A stretch of DNA of 64,000 nt, from positions 1-64,000 of the forward strand of contig JAJDDY010000023.1 in the NCBI GenBank assembly GCA_029260075.1, written 5' to 3'. This stretch comes from Phycisphaerae bacterium (lineage in GTDB: Bacteria > Planctomycetota > Phycisphaerae > UBA1845). The notes below the pieces were generated by a model. It made no database searches, was not told where the DNA came from, and saw nothing but the letters and a program-made list of their open reading frames with translations. Made by a program: the position numbers and the translations under genes. Positions 9,550 through 19,287 of the stretch are shown here, in pieces (within the stretch, counting starts at the first letter, position 1; each line of letters opens with the position of its first letter).

Positions 9550-12500
9550 TTGCGGATGGAACCACAACCAATGCCAATCAAACATCGCAGCGCACCGGCG
9601 CTGTTCCACCACCGCCGTCGCGGCTCCGTGCTCGTGCTGGTGATGACGGTGTTGGGGATTCTCTTTGTCCTCGGCGTCGCCTTCATGGCCACCACCAACT
9701 TCGAATCGGAGTTGGTCAGCATCGAGAGGCAACGCACCCGTCGTGCTGTAGGGTTGGAATCCGTTGTGGATCAGGTCAACGCGGTGATGAGGAACGGTGT
9801 TTTCTCCACGTCACAGTCACCGTTCGGTGGCGCGTTGGGTGCCCCGTTCGTAACGGAGCCCGCCAAACGCGTGTTGGGGGCCTCTCCGATTGCGATCGGC
9901 GAATTGTCGGGCGTACACAATTTCTTCGCTCCCGTGGAACCGCGCCGTGTCGTTAATCCGGCGGATCCGTCGGACGTCCGCTTCGTGTTCGATTCGAGCA
10001 CCGACCTCCTGTCGCTGACCGAATCTCCGGAGACCGGCTCGCAGTTTCGATCACTTCCCATCGACGGGCTCGATGCGTCCTGGATTAGCGGTGTCGAGCT
10101 TGTTCTCGATCCCGACACCACGCCACCCATCTTGATTACCCCCGTAGATTCCGACGGCGACGGCGTTACGGATACTCTTCAGTTTCCTGTCGATCGGCTG
10201 GGCATCTCGGCCAGTCAGATCGATGCCATGGCTCCACTGCTCAATTCGGAATCCAATCCGAACGGCCGCGTGTATCTGGGCATGCGCGTGATGCCTCACG
10301 GCGGACTCGTCAACCTGAACGAGTCGCACCAGAACATGATCGCGTGGGTCATGGGTTTGCAAAACAGGGACGGAGTCTTCGACCCGAAGACCCTTCTGAG
10401 TTTTGATTCCGCTACGCCGAACCGGCAACCTGGACTCTTCGAACACGGTCCGCTTGCTGAGCGGCGTTTCTATTCGCCGGCCATGGAAGAGTCGCTCCTT
10501 AGGCGGCGCGTCCTTCTTCCGCCTCGTGACATTCCACCGTCACTGCTGCATGGAAACCTGTTGGCGGCGAGGAACAGTCGCTTTCCGGCGGGCGCGGCGC
10601 ATCTTCCGGCGATATTGTTTCCTCCCGACAGCAACGGATCATTCAATTTCAAGTTTCAGACGGTGTTCGACGGCAGACATCGTTACGCGCCATTTTCGCT
10701 CGATCGGACTAGCTCAAGATATCAATTCGTACAGCCATCCGCCGACGTCAAAATCCCTCTGTGGGCCGTGCGCATGGAGCCGCTTAGCGCACGTGCGTTT
10801 GTGTCGACCCGGCGCGACCCGTGGATGCTCGAATACGACCGTCGACACCTGCTCACCACGATCAGCTATAGCGACAACCTCGCCCGTGGCGGACGCGCGG
10901 TGGACAAGATGCAGTTCAATGGGTCGCTTGGTAAGCAGGAACCTGCGTCCGACGCGGATTTGCGCTCGCTGATGATCGCCGCCAACAAGGCCGAGCGCAA
11001 AGTGTTCGGCGCCGATCGTTGTCCGAAGGTGCTTCCGTTCGAGTATGCGAACTATCCGCACACGATCGACAACGACTGCCCGCTCGACTGCCCGGGCGAC
11101 GAGGGGTGTGTGTTTGACGTACGAAAAGGGCGATTGAAGCTGAGCCTCGCGTGGTTGGATGAAGCGTTTGACTGCAAGACTGTGAACAATCTTGTCGAAC
11201 GTGATCTGTGCGAACGCAAGCGCATGCGCCTGATCCACGATGTGTTCATCATGCTCGTGCGCAACGCCCACGGCGCCTATTGGGATATCGATGTGGCGTG
11301 CGACACGCAAGCGTGTAGCGATCCGAACGTGGGCTGCCCCCTCTGCCCGGAGTTTGGAACTTGTGGCGAAGACGGGCTGTGTCACGATCCCGTCACCGAT
11401 CAGCGACGTCGAGACGCTTTGATCTCACGCACCGCGGCGTCGCTTACTGCGAACATGATCGACTTCATGGACTCCGACGACAAGCCGACGCGCGTCGCCA
11501 TTCGATCGTTGGATTTCTTAACGAAAAATCGCGACGGCGATCCGACCAAGGCCGGTCGGCCGCTTGTCTTGGATCAAGCACCAAACGACATCCAATACGT
11601 CTACGGTCTCGAGCGCCAGCCGTTCATTACCGAAGTGGCCACCTCTGCGACTACTACCGCTCAGACCGGTGGCGTCGAGGGGTTCGCGGTCGAGTTGTTC
11701 AATCCATACGGTGATGATCTTGGTGGCGCGGGTGGCGACGGTGATGGCGACGGCCTCATAGACTATTGGTTGGTCCCAGTGGCTGACGGCAAGGCGCTAC
11801 CGGTGAACGCGCAGAACCCGGCGCTGATCGACACGGCTAAGGCCATTCCCATAACCGACGTGCTTCGTCGAGGCGATTTTTCGGTGTTCGTCCGTGGGGT
11901 GGAGTTCTTTCCAAGGCTCGTGGACAAGCCGAATGACTTGGTGTTCCCCGTAACAGACACGGTGTTCGAGTTTCTTGAGGGCGCGACGGTCTATCTGATT
12001 CGCCGGGTCAACTACGACGGCGAGCGGACAGACATCGTCGTGGACCAGTTCAACGTCAACGGTCCCAACATCGGCCGGTCCGGTGGCAGGATCGTCGACC
12101 TCCCGCAGTCCACTCCTCCGCCCATGCCGCCCTTCGTTGTGTCCATGCACCGATCGGCCGATGCCGATACAGCTCCGTGGGACGCGCCGGTCCCGGTGCT
12201 CGTACCCAGCGATCAGGAGTTGGTGCTCGATCACTCACTCGGGCAATCAAACCCGGATCTTGTTTCTATCCTCCCCGTCGAGGTGAACTTCGCCAACACG
12301 GGCAGCTTTACTCAGAAGGATCCTCGTGATCAGCGTGCGCTGACTCCGCAGTTCGGTCGCGCGTTCCCTACGACCGGGTCCATGCTCCTGCTGATGCGTG
12401 TCGGCAATCGATCGGTCGACGATTTTGAGCAGGTGCGGGCGGATGGTTCGCCATGGCGAACGGAAGACCTTGCGTTTACCACTTGGCTTGACGATGCAAC

Positions 12501-13578
12501 CAGCGTCACGGTAGACGTCGAGTCGTCACCGCCTCAAGACCCACCCCTGTGCCGTGCGGCCATTCGATCCGTCGACGAAGCCTCGTTGATCGGCAACGGT
12601 CGAATGCCCGTGTTCGACGACGGCGTTGAGGTTCCGGTCGGAGCGGACAAGGTGCGGTTTTATGCCCACCACGTTCATACCACTACAGACCCGACCATGC
12701 CCAAGGTGCCCGATGCGTCGGATCGCACCCTCAGCACCTGTCAGCTTACTGAGAACCGTCCGGGGCGACTCATGCACCTGCCGTGGGGGCAGCTTGTGTT
12801 CGATTACTTCACCGCGTTGCCGCTGAGCAGCTTAGGGCCGTACGGCGATACGAGTCCCGACGCGGTGGGGCGGCTCAAACAAGACGCCCAACCCCGTGTC
12901 GATCAAGACGGGCTTCGCGTGCATGGCCGAATCAACATCAACGCCGCGCCGTGGTTCTCGATGGCCGGGCTGCCGATGATGACGATGGAAAACATGCCGC
13001 TCCGGTTCCGTGACAAGATCAGGCAGGGTGCCGGATTGCGGGTTGTTAATGACGACGAGTCGGCCATGCTCGGTGAAGGCATGGCGCAGGCGATCGTTGC
13101 GTACCGAGACCTGCGCGAAATCAGCGGTACGAACGCGAGTGGGATTCCGTTTAGCACTGGTGACTTCGGAAAGAACGGCACGGGGCGAGGTTGGAATGTG
13201 AAGTCACCGGCGATGCGTCGCGGAACGGGGTTCCTAAGCGTGGGTGAATTGGCCAACGTCCGTCACGCCGAAGCTACGAGCGGAACCTTCCGCATCGATG
13301 GCGGCGAGACCGCAGACTATGTTCTGGCCGTCGCGAAGCTCGTGGCCCTGGGGGATTGGGTCACGCCTCGCTCTCACGTCTTCACGCTCTATGGCACGCT
13401 GCGCGGCGAAGGGGATGAAGAGATTACCGACCTCCGGTTGCGTGCGTCCGACGTGGACGATCGCGCGATCCGTTTTCAGGAGACGGTGGATCGTCTGCCG
13501 ATGTTCCTTGGCGAACCTTCGCCACAGCGCATCGGCGAGCGCACCGTGGCCCGGTATGCCGACGTGATCAACGACTAG
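9550..13578 (+). CDS. Giant PilX/GspK-like pseudopilin-family protein
   Basis: A 1342-residue protein. The N-terminus has a basic stretch, RRGSVLVLVMTVLG and a single hydrophobic helix, as in PilX_N or GspK minor pseudopilins. Near residue 1120 it has GRININAAPW, the INxNxA segment that opens the GspK helix-hairpin-helix. GspK proteins are about 330 residues, so this one carries some 1000 extra residues, including a cysteine-rich insert near residues 500-620 and Asp-rich calcium-loop sequences such as DSDGDGVTD and DGDGDGLID. A GGGGAG ribosome site lies 9 bases before TTG 9550; ATG 9556 and ATG 9571 are alternatives. It likely caps a type II/IV-like pseudopilus with the preceding protein. The stop codon lies in the end of a palindromic element. 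Confidence 0.8.
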   Translation: MRMEPQPMPIKHRSAPALFHHRRRGSVLVLVMTVLGILFVLGVAFMATTNFESELVSIERQRTRRAVGLESVVDQVNAVMRNGVFSTSQSPFGGALGAPFVTEPAKRVLGASPIAIGELSGVHNFFAPVEPRRVVNPADPSDVRFVFDSSTDLLSLTESPETGSQFRSLPIDGLDASWISGVELVLDPDTTPPILITPVDSDGDGVTDTLQFPVDRLGISASQIDAMAPLLNSESNPNGRVYLGMRVMPHGGLVNLNESHQNMIAWVMGLQNRDGVFDPKTLLSFDSATPNRQPGLFEHGPLAERRFYSPAMEESLLRRRVLLPPRDIPPSLLHGNLLAARNSRFPAGAAHLPAILFPPDSNGSFNFKFQTVFDGRHRYAPFSLDRTSSRYQFVQPSADVKIPLWAVRMEPLSARAFVSTRRDPWMLEYDRRHLLTTISYSDNLARGGRAVDKMQFNGSLGKQEPASDADLRSLMIAANKAERKVFGADRCPKVLPFEYANYPHTIDNDCPLDCPGDEGCVFDVRKGRLKLSLAWLDEAFDCKTVNNLVERDLCERKRMRLIHDVFIMLVRNAHGAYWDIDVACDTQACSDPNVGCPLCPEFGTCGEDGLCHDPVTDQRRRDALISRTAASLTANMIDFMDSDDKPTRVAIRSLDFLTKNRDGDPTKAGRPLVLDQAPNDIQYVYGLERQPFITEVATSATTTAQTGGVEGFAVELFNPYGDDLGGAGGDGDGDGLIDYWLVPVADGKALPVNAQNPALIDTAKAIPITDVLRRGDFSVFVRGVEFFPRLVDKPNDLVFPVTDTVFEFLEGATVYLIRRVNYDGERTDIVVDQFNVNGPNIGRSGGRIVDLPQSTPPPMPPFVVSMHRSADADTAPWDAPVPVLVPSDQELVLDHSLGQSNPDLVSILPVEVNFANTGSFTQKDPRDQRALTPQFGRAFPTTGSMLLLMRVGNRSVDDFEQVRADGSPWRTEDLAFTTWLDDATSVTVDVESSPPQDPPLCRAAIRSVDEASLIGNGRMPVFDDGVEVPVGADKVRFYAHHVHTTTDPTMPKVPDASDRTLSTCQLTENRPGRLMHLPWGQLVFDYFTALPLSSLGPYGDTSPDAVGRLKQDAQPRVDQDGLRVHGRININAAPWFSMAGLPMMTMENMPLRFRDKIRQGAGLRVVNDDESAMLGEGMAQAIVAYRDLREISGTNASGIPFSTGDFGKNGTGRGWNVKSPAMRRGTGFLSVGELANVRHAEATSGTFRIDGGETADYVLAVAKLVALGDWVTPRSHVFTLYGTLRGEGDEEITDLRLRASDVDDRAIRFQETVDRLPMFLGEPSPQRIGERTVARYADVIND

Positions 13579-13715
13579 CGCTTGGTCACAGCTCAAGTGA
13601 CGGGTTGGTCAGAACCGAACCGAACCGAACCGAACCGAGCCGCGACCGTAAGGGAGCGTTGCCAGGCAGTCACAACCGGATTTGAGGCGTCCGCTTCCTT
13701 ACGGACGCGGCTCGC
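13575..13715 (+). repeat. Palindromic MITE-like element, copy 1 (one terminus)
   Basis: It begins CTAGCGCTTGGTCACAGC, the terminus shared with other copies, runs through a GAACC-type tandem run (about 13614-13636) and then holds the core: CCGAGCCGCGACCGTAAGGG at 13635 paired imperfectly with its inverted partner ending CGGACGCGGCTCG at about 13714. The right terminus is missing. The first four bases contain the TAG stop codon of the preceding gene. Confidence 0.75.
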
Positions 13716-13753
13716 CTGGGTGAGGAAGTCGAATCCGGCGTCGATTCGACTCC

Positions 13754-13773
13754 CCCACGGCTAAAGCCGTGGG
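13754..13773. repeat. Short perfect palindrome
   Basis: CCCACGGCT and AGCCGTGGG pair perfectly around two A residues. It lies in a 636-base spacer (13579-14214) that otherwise holds copy 1 of the palindromic element and, further right, nothing I can assign. A TATAAT at 13948-13953 has no convincing -35 box. Confidence 0.5.
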
Positions 13774-14214
13774 CCACCCAACCGCTGCGGTCCGAGAACC
13801 TTCCGCATCGTTCCATCCTACCGGCACGCAGACGCCTTGGTCGCAATGGCGAGGGCGCTGTCGTCGTCCGGTAATTCCGGTCAGGGGAATCGGCACCGTC
13901 CTGATAACCCTGGGGGTAGGTAACTGGTATACTGGGTTGCAGCGGTGTATAATGGCTATAAGTTTGCGTACGGGGGGCGGGTCATTGCCGCACACAAGCA
14001 CCACCACCGCGTAGTCGCCTGAACAGGCAAATGGACCGGCCGGGTCGGTTGTGACCTTACCGGGTATGGTGCGTTGTAAGTGGGTACGGCCTGCTTTTCG
14101 CCGCCCTGCGGTCGCCCTTGCACGAGTGGTCCGAAATGAGGACGTCGGTACCACGTCGCGAAGTTCTTGAAGCGTCGCACAGACCCGCGTAATGCGGAAT
14201 GGAGTCGAAAGAAG

Positions 14215-17200
14215 ATGCGTTTACCTTTTCTCCGCGTCAGTATTCTTGCACTTGGCATGATCGTCGCATTGCCGCAGGCCAAGCTCTGGTCACAACAGAA
14301 GACGACGCATAATTTGCGGTCCATTGCGGATCATCCTGACGGCTTGCCCATTCGGCAGTTCGAACCTACCGGGAACGTGGCGCAGCAGGGCGTCGGTTCG
14401 GGTTGCGACAAGCTCGGTGACTTCGTCCGCGTGTTTGAAGAGACGAATCTCTTTCGTGGCGACATGATTCGCGTCGAGAAGTCGGCAAGGCTGCTCGAAA
14501 TCCAGATGGAGCTTGCGTTTACCGGCGTCGAGACGTTGTACTTTTCCATCCACAGCGCACCAACATCCGTTGACGCTCAACCGTTCGTTCGAGTGACCGA
14601 CGATGTCACTGTGGTCGCGACCGGCGCGGGTGCCCAAACACCAACGTTCTACTCGAGTGGTTTGCTTGTGGACCCGATCAGCGGACTGGACGGCATTTTG
14701 CTGGAGGCTGGGATGGACTACGCCATCGGCGCGAGCTGGGGCGCAACGTCGATCGCCTATGGCCGTAACCAGCTGGTTCACCCCGTACCGTTTTCGCAGG
14801 GTCAGGTGCTCGGACAGGTGGCGGTCAACTTTGTGACGCCCCCGGTCGACGATACGATCCCCTTGCTTCAAGTGTTTGACAACGGTGCGTACTCGATGCA
14901 ACTATGTTTTTCCGGAGCGTGCTGTTTGGGTGTCGATTTGTGTGCCGACGTCGGCGAGCGCGCGTGCTTGGACGCCGGTGGTTCGTTTACAGCGCCTGGT
15001 GTTACCTGTGCCGATATTGCAGCCGACCCGACCTTGGGCGGCTGCCCGATACCTGCATACGCATGTTGCGTACCGGGTACACCCTGTCTCGATCTGAACC
15101 AATTCATCTGCACCGCGGGCGGCGGTACTTCGCTCGACGGTATCCTTTGTGACGATCCCTTTGCCGAAGCATGTGAGCCGCGGGGTGGATGTTGCCTGGG
15201 TAGCGCCTCCTGTGCGGACGACAAGACGGTCAACCAGTGCAACCTACTTGGCGGTACGTATCGTGGTGACAACGTGGCGTGCAGTGCGTTCCCGCCGTGT
15301 GGTGCGGGTGCATGTTGTAACGGAATCGCGTGCTCGTTCGTATTGACCGAAACTGATTGCGTCGACGTCGCCGGTGGTGTGTTCGCCGGGCCCGGAATAT
15401 CCTGCCAACCTAACCCGTGCGCGCCAACCGGCGCTTGTTGCCGAGGTGACACGTGTGGTGACGGCGAAGTGGAAGTGGACTGCGTCGCATCCGGCGGTGC
15501 GTATCGCGGTGATGATACTACATGCGCCACACTCGACGTGGGTTGCGATCTTGGGGCGTGCTGTCACACCAACGGATGCATCGACAGCGTCTCATTGCTC
15601 ACGTGCGATGCGATCGGTGGCACCTTCAATGGCGACGGATCGAGCTGCGCGACGCTCGCTACCCGATGTCCGGGCGTGTGCTGCTGGGGCGCTAACTTCT
15701 GCACGCTGGACATTACGCCCGACGTGTGTACGGACCAACTTACCGGCGTGTTCGCCGGCCACGGTATTACGTGTCCCGTAGACGCCGGCGATGTCGATCC
15801 CTGTGCTGGGCTGACAAGCGTGGCTTGTTGTTTGTCCGACGAAACGTGCGTCGACACAACGGCGGCCGTTTGCACCGACACGCTTCAGGGTATTATCAAT
15901 TCCGGCGTCGCCTGTAGCGACAACGCTGCATTGTGCGTGATCCCGCCAGCCACCGGAGCGTGCTGCGAATCAACGGGGTGTACCAACAACCAAACGCAAG
16001 CAGCTTGTACTTCCGCGAGCGGGCAGTGGTTCGAGGGCGTTGGTTGTAGCGTCGGATTGTGCGACCCGCGTGGGGCTTGCTGCATTCGAGGAACGAACCA
16101 GTGCATCGACAATGCGACGGAGGCTCTTTGTCTCGCGCAACCCGACCAACCCGAATGGACGGGCGGCACGACGTGCGATCAGTTGAGCCCGCCGTGTGCT
16201 CCGCTCGGTGCCTGCTGCAATTCGAGCACGTTTGTGTGTTTCGACAATGTCGTTGAGGCCGGCTGCATGGGGCTTAACGAAACATGGACGCTGGGCACTT
16301 GCGCCTCGCTCAACCCGCCGTGCGCCGAGCCGACCGGGGCGTGCTGTCGAAGTGGCGATCAGGTGGTCGACTGTGCTCAGGAAACAATAGCCGCCTGTGA
16401 GGGAACCGGCGGAACGTATCACGGTGACGGTGTCACCTGTGCGGCTGCGGCGTGCGGGGCGTGCTGCGATCTTGACGGCACTTGCGTAGACAACGGCGTG
16501 ATCGCCGATTGCTTGACCGGTACTGCGGACTTCCATCCCGGTCTGCTCTGTAGCAACGTGTGTGTACCGCGTGGTGCCTGCTGCGTGGGCTCGACCTGTA
16601 CGGATGGGCTTGCCTTGGGCGAATGTGAAGCCGCGTTCGGAACCTACGACGGAGACGACACTGCATGTACGCCCGGCCTGTGCGAAATCGGCGCGTGCTG
16701 CTCGACATCGGGTGGCGGCGTTTGCGTCGAAGGTTCCACGCGTCAGCAATGTGCGCTTGATGGTGGCACGGCGCTCGCGGACGTCAACTGCGATACCGCC
16801 CAGTGTGTTCGCGGGGCGTGTTGCCCGTCGGATGGACAGCTCTGCCGCGATGCGCAGGTCATCACGGACTGCAGTGTCCCCGAGGACTTCCTTGCAGGTG
16901 AGGCATGCACCGCGTGTGTACCGCGCGGCGCTTGTTGCCTTCCCGACGCATCGTGCAACGATCTGCTCAGTCGTGCGGAGTGTCTCAATCTTGGAGGCAA
17001 CTACGTGGGTGATACGACGATGTGTACTCCGGCTGATCTTTGTTTGATCGGCGCATGTTGCGATGGTTCCGGAACTTGCGACGCTACTTTGAGCCGCCAC
17101 GCGTGCGAGGCCGGTTCGGGAACATATGCGGGCGCCGGTGTATCTTGTGGCGACGGTTGTGGCGTCCGATCGCCGATTGACTCAGACCCGCCTAACTGTG

Positions 17201-17700
17201 CGATTGATGCACGACAGCCGACCAAGCCGGACGGATCGCGCGGTGGAACCGACACGCTCACCATGACGTTCGATCTCGACGCCGAAGGGTTGGCGTCGGC
17301 TGACTTCGCCGTATCGCTGGTTCCAAGCGGCAACATTTCGCCGTCGGTCTTCAGCGTAGTGCCGACCGCGGACCCCAAGACCGTGCTGTTGGTGTTCGAC
17401 TTCCCGTTTCCGGAATTGTTCTGGACGTGCGTGAGGCACGTTCCGAGCGGCGTGTCGACTTGTATTGGTGCGTTGCCCGCCGACACTGGCGGTGACGGTT
17501 TGTCGGACGCGGCTGACGTCGTCGCTCTGCTGGACTGCGTAAGCGGTACGTCCACCTGCCAACTTTGGCAATGCGACCTGAACCGGAGCGGAATGTGTAC
17601 GCCGGCGGACATGCTCCGGCTGATCGATTTGCTCAACGGCGCTGGGGCGTTCACCGCGTCGGATGGAGCGACGCTGCCGGTATGCCCGAGCGCGCGATAG
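14215..17700 (+). CDS. Exported protein with 18 cysteine-rich repeats and dockerin-like end
   Basis: From ATG 14215 (GGAG 10 bases upstream) the protein has 1161 residues; the frame opens earlier at TTG 14167, but only the later start gives a proper signal peptide ending near WSQ. Residues 30-230 form a beta-rich domain. From about 235 to 985 there are 18 tandem units of 38-48 residues, each opening with (G/A)-x-CC, usually GACC, and containing about four further cysteines and a GG-x-Y-x-GD-like turn. Then follow a short beta domain and, at about 1090-1145, two Asp-rich helical segments (one reads DLNRSGMCTPADMLRLIDLL) resembling a type I dockerin or EF-hand pair. The cysteine pairing implies a disulfide-stabilised extracellular rod. 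Function unknown. Confidence 0.85.
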   Translation: MRLPFLRVSILALGMIVALPQAKLWSQQKTTHNLRSIADHPDGLPIRQFEPTGNVAQQGVGSGCDKLGDFVRVFEETNLFRGDMIRVEKSARLLEIQMELAFTGVETLYFSIHSAPTSVDAQPFVRVTDDVTVVATGAGAQTPTFYSSGLLVDPISGLDGILLEAGMDYAIGASWGATSIAYGRNQLVHPVPFSQGQVLGQVAVNFVTPPVDDTIPLLQVFDNGAYSMQLCFSGACCLGVDLCADVGERACLDAGGSFTAPGVTCADIAADPTLGGCPIPAYACCVPGTPCLDLNQFICTAGGGTSLDGILCDDPFAEACEPRGGCCLGSASCADDKTVNQCNLLGGTYRGDNVACSAFPPCGAGACCNGIACSFVLTETDCVDVAGGVFAGPGISCQPNPCAPTGACCRGDTCGDGEVEVDCVASGGAYRGDDTTCATLDVGCDLGACCHTNGCIDSVSLLTCDAIGGTFNGDGSSCATLATRCPGVCCWGANFCTLDITPDVCTDQLTGVFAGHGITCPVDAGDVDPCAGLTSVACCLSDETCVDTTAAVCTDTLQGIINSGVACSDNAALCVIPPATGACCESTGCTNNQTQAACTSASGQWFEGVGCSVGLCDPRGACCIRGTNQCIDNATEALCLAQPDQPEWTGGTTCDQLSPPCAPLGACCNSSTFVCFDNVVEAGCMGLNETWTLGTCASLNPPCAEPTGACCRSGDQVVDCAQETIAACEGTGGTYHGDGVTCAAAACGACCDLDGTCVDNGVIADCLTGTADFHPGLLCSNVCVPRGACCVGSTCTDGLALGECEAAFGTYDGDDTACTPGLCEIGACCSTSGGGVCVEGSTRQQCALDGGTALADVNCDTAQCVRGACCPSDGQLCRDAQVITDCSVPEDFLAGEACTACVPRGACCLPDASCNDLLSRAECLNLGGNYVGDTTMCTPADLCLIGACCDGSGTCDATLSRHACEAGSGTYAGAGVSCGDGCGVRSPIDSDPPNCAIDARQPTKPDGSRGGTDTLTMTFDLDAEGLASADFAVSLVPSGNISPSVFSVVPTADPKTVLLVFDFPFPELFWTCVRHVPSGVSTCIGALPADTGGDGLSDAADVVALLDCVSGTSTCQLWQCDLNRSGMCTPADMLRLIDLLNGAGAFTASDGATLPVCPSAR

Positions 17701-17710
17701 AGATATGCTG

Positions 17711-17834
17711 TTGTGCCGAGAAAGGATTCACGGCACAGCGGAAATGTGTTGTGCCGAGAAGGGATTCACGGCACAGCCACGTAAGTACCGGCACAGCCAC
17801 ATAAGTAGCTGGAGCGTGAATCCTTTCTCGCTCC
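17711..17834. repeat. Cluster of three short hairpins with conserved loop
   Basis: Three units share a 12-nt loop, AGAARGGATTCA. The units at 17713-17736 and 17751-17774 (plus strand) have GTGCCG/CGGCAC stems. The unit at 17811-17834 (minus strand) has a GGAGCG/CGCTCC stem. Between them a 20-base unit (CGGCACAGCCAC then TAAGTA) is tandemly duplicated at 17769 and 17789. The cluster fills most of the 223-base convergent gap between the cysteine-repeat gene and the dehydrogenase gene. Other members are near 32.2 and 51.2 kb. Confidence 0.75.
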
Positions 17835-17923
17835 ATTCTCCGGGCTACCGGCGATCGCGGCATGATCGCTCCCTCTTTTCGTCGAGACGGATCACGGCGT
17901 GCCAGCGCGCGGCACTGCACGTT

Positions 17924-18823
17924 CTAAGTCGATCCGCCAAGCCGCTCAAGCGTCTTGACCATCGCTTGCGTACCCTCTCGTCCCTCACCGTGTGCTTGAT
18001 TGGCGGCTAGTAGCTGGTTGACCAGCGCCGTTCCGGGCACCGGTACACCGCCGTCGCGCGCCGCAGCCAGCGCGATACGCAGGTCTTTTTGCTGAAGATC
18101 GATCATGAACATGGGCTCGAAGTCGCGGGCGATCATCCGTGACCCGAGATGATCCATCGCCCACGAACCAGCCGCCCCGGTCGAGACCGCACGCTGCATG
18201 ACCGACTGATCGAGACCCACGCCGCGTGCAAAAACCATAGCCTCAGAAACAGCGAGCAGGTTCAATCCGCATAGGATTTGATTGCACAGCTTGGCCAACT
18301 GTCCGTGACCGATCGGCCCGCAATGTACGGTTGATTTACCAAGCACGTCGAATATCGGTTCCGCTCGTAGAACGTCGATTTCGTCGCCCCCGACCATAAT
18401 GGAAAGCTCCCCGGCCACCGCCCCATTCTTGCCGCCCGAAACCGGTGCATCAAGGAACGCACACCCTCGTTCGCGCAAACGCTCAGCCACCGCTCGCGAT
18501 ACGTCGGGGGCGATGGTCGACATGTCGATGCACAACCCTTTGGGTTGGACACCCATGCAAACACCTTGGGAACCGCCATACACCTCCTCAACGTCCGGCG
18601 AATCACTCACGATCGTAATGACGACGTCAGTTGATTCCGCCACCGCCTTCGGCGATGCGCACAACGTCGCACCCTCCCGAATCAGCGGTTCGGCCCGCTC
18701 GCGCGTGCGATTGAACACGGACACGGCGTAGCCCGCGCGAATAAGGTTGGACGCCATGGGCATACCCATGATGCCCGTTCCGATGAGACCTATGCGTTTG
18801 TCTTTCATCAATACCCTTGCCAT
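17924..18823 (-). CDS. NAD(P)-dependent beta-hydroxyacid dehydrogenase
   Basis: A 299-residue member of the 3-hydroxyisobutyrate dehydrogenase / tartronate semialdehyde reductase family, which oxidises or reduces beta-hydroxyacids such as 3-hydroxyisobutyrate, tartronate semialdehyde or succinic semialdehyde in the cytosol. The Rossmann motif GLIGTGIMGMPMA is at 12-24, the substrate-binding loop DAPVSGG at 125-131 and the catalytic Lys at 178 (GQLAKLCNQ). Length is typical. The start may be ATG 18823 or ATG 18808 (MKDKRIGLIG), which is closer to family norms. It stands alone between repeat-rich spacers, so the substrate cannot be inferred from context. Confidence 0.9.
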   Translation of the reverse strand: MARVLMKDKRIGLIGTGIMGMPMASNLIRAGYAVSVFNRTRERAEPLIREGATLCASPKAVAESTDVVITIVSDSPDVEEVYGGSQGVCMGVQPKGLCIDMSTIAPDVSRAVAERLRERGCAFLDAPVSGGKNGAVAGELSIMVGGDEIDVLRAEPIFDVLGKSTVHCGPIGHGQLAKLCNQILCGLNLLAVSEAMVFARGVGLDQSVMQRAVSTGAAGSWAMDHLGSRMIARDFEPMFMIDLQQKDLRIALAAARDGGVPVPGTALVNQLLAANQAHGEGREGTQAMVKTLERLGGST

Positions 18824-18875
18824 GAAATCGTGCTACCGTTCTCGCTGAGAGCATGCATAAGAAAGACGTTGCGTA

Positions 18876-18946
18876 CCGAGCCGAGATCGTAAGGAAGCGA
18901 TCCGGGCTCGTGGGTGAAAACCGCTTCCTCACGGGCGCGGCTCGGT
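18876..18946 (+). repeat. Palindromic element, copy 2 (core)
   Basis: CCGAGCC at 18876 with GTAAGGAAGCG pairs with CCGCTTCCTCACGGGCGCGG and CTCGG at 18941-18945. The flank to about 18995 resembles the inverted flank of copies 5 and 7 (CACACGTTCTTAGAA). The CTAGTGC terminus is not present. Confidence 0.7.
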
Positions 18947-19004
18947 TCATCGTAAACCGTCTAGTACATCTTCTCGCACACGTTCTTAGAAACGCGTCGG
19001 GAAT

Positions 19005-19126
19005 GTGTGGCACCGGCTTCCAGCCGGTGATCCTATTGCGACTTTCCGTCTTGCGGGGACGCAGCCGGTTGTCACAGGCGAGTTCACGGCGTCGCGTTTG
19101 AACGCCAACTTTGTTCAACAGACTTC
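19005..19126 (+). repeat. Second repeat family, copy A
   Basis: It starts GTGTGGCACCGGCTTCCAGC and continues to TTGTTCAACAGACTTC near 19126, aligning along its length with the copies at 20829-20961 and 37656-37798. The CACCGGCTTCCAGCCGGTG segment is a local palindrome. Confidence 0.7.
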
Positions 19127-19132
19127 TTGTGC

Positions 19133-19176
19133 ATCGTCCCACGAGCGCCCCAGGGCGCAACGTCGTGCGGGATGAT
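19133..19176. repeat. Hairpin downstream of copy A
   Basis: GCGCCC (19145-19150) and GGGCGC (19153-19158) form an inner stem, flanked by ATCGTCCCACGA and TCGTGCGGGATGAT as an outer imperfect stem. It lies in the 464-base spacer 18824-19287, which is otherwise copy 2 and copy A; nothing coding is supported there. Confidence 0.45.
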
Positions 19177-19287
19177 AACTTCTTGGGCTGTACAGAGAAA
19201 GGAGTCCCGACGCAGCGCACCGGGCACGGACCGCAGAGGCGTTAACGACACAAGTGCTTCACGTCGTCAACTCTTGAGCGGGCGGCG

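Noticed and set aside
13948-13953. TATAAT sequence as a promoter of the cysteine-repeat gene
   Set aside because: No acceptable -35 box at 16-18 bases; other placements are equally weak.
15970-17100. 376-residue minus-strand frame
   Set aside because: Antisense to the cysteine-repeat gene; Arg/Ala/Thr-rich periodic translation mirrors the repeats.
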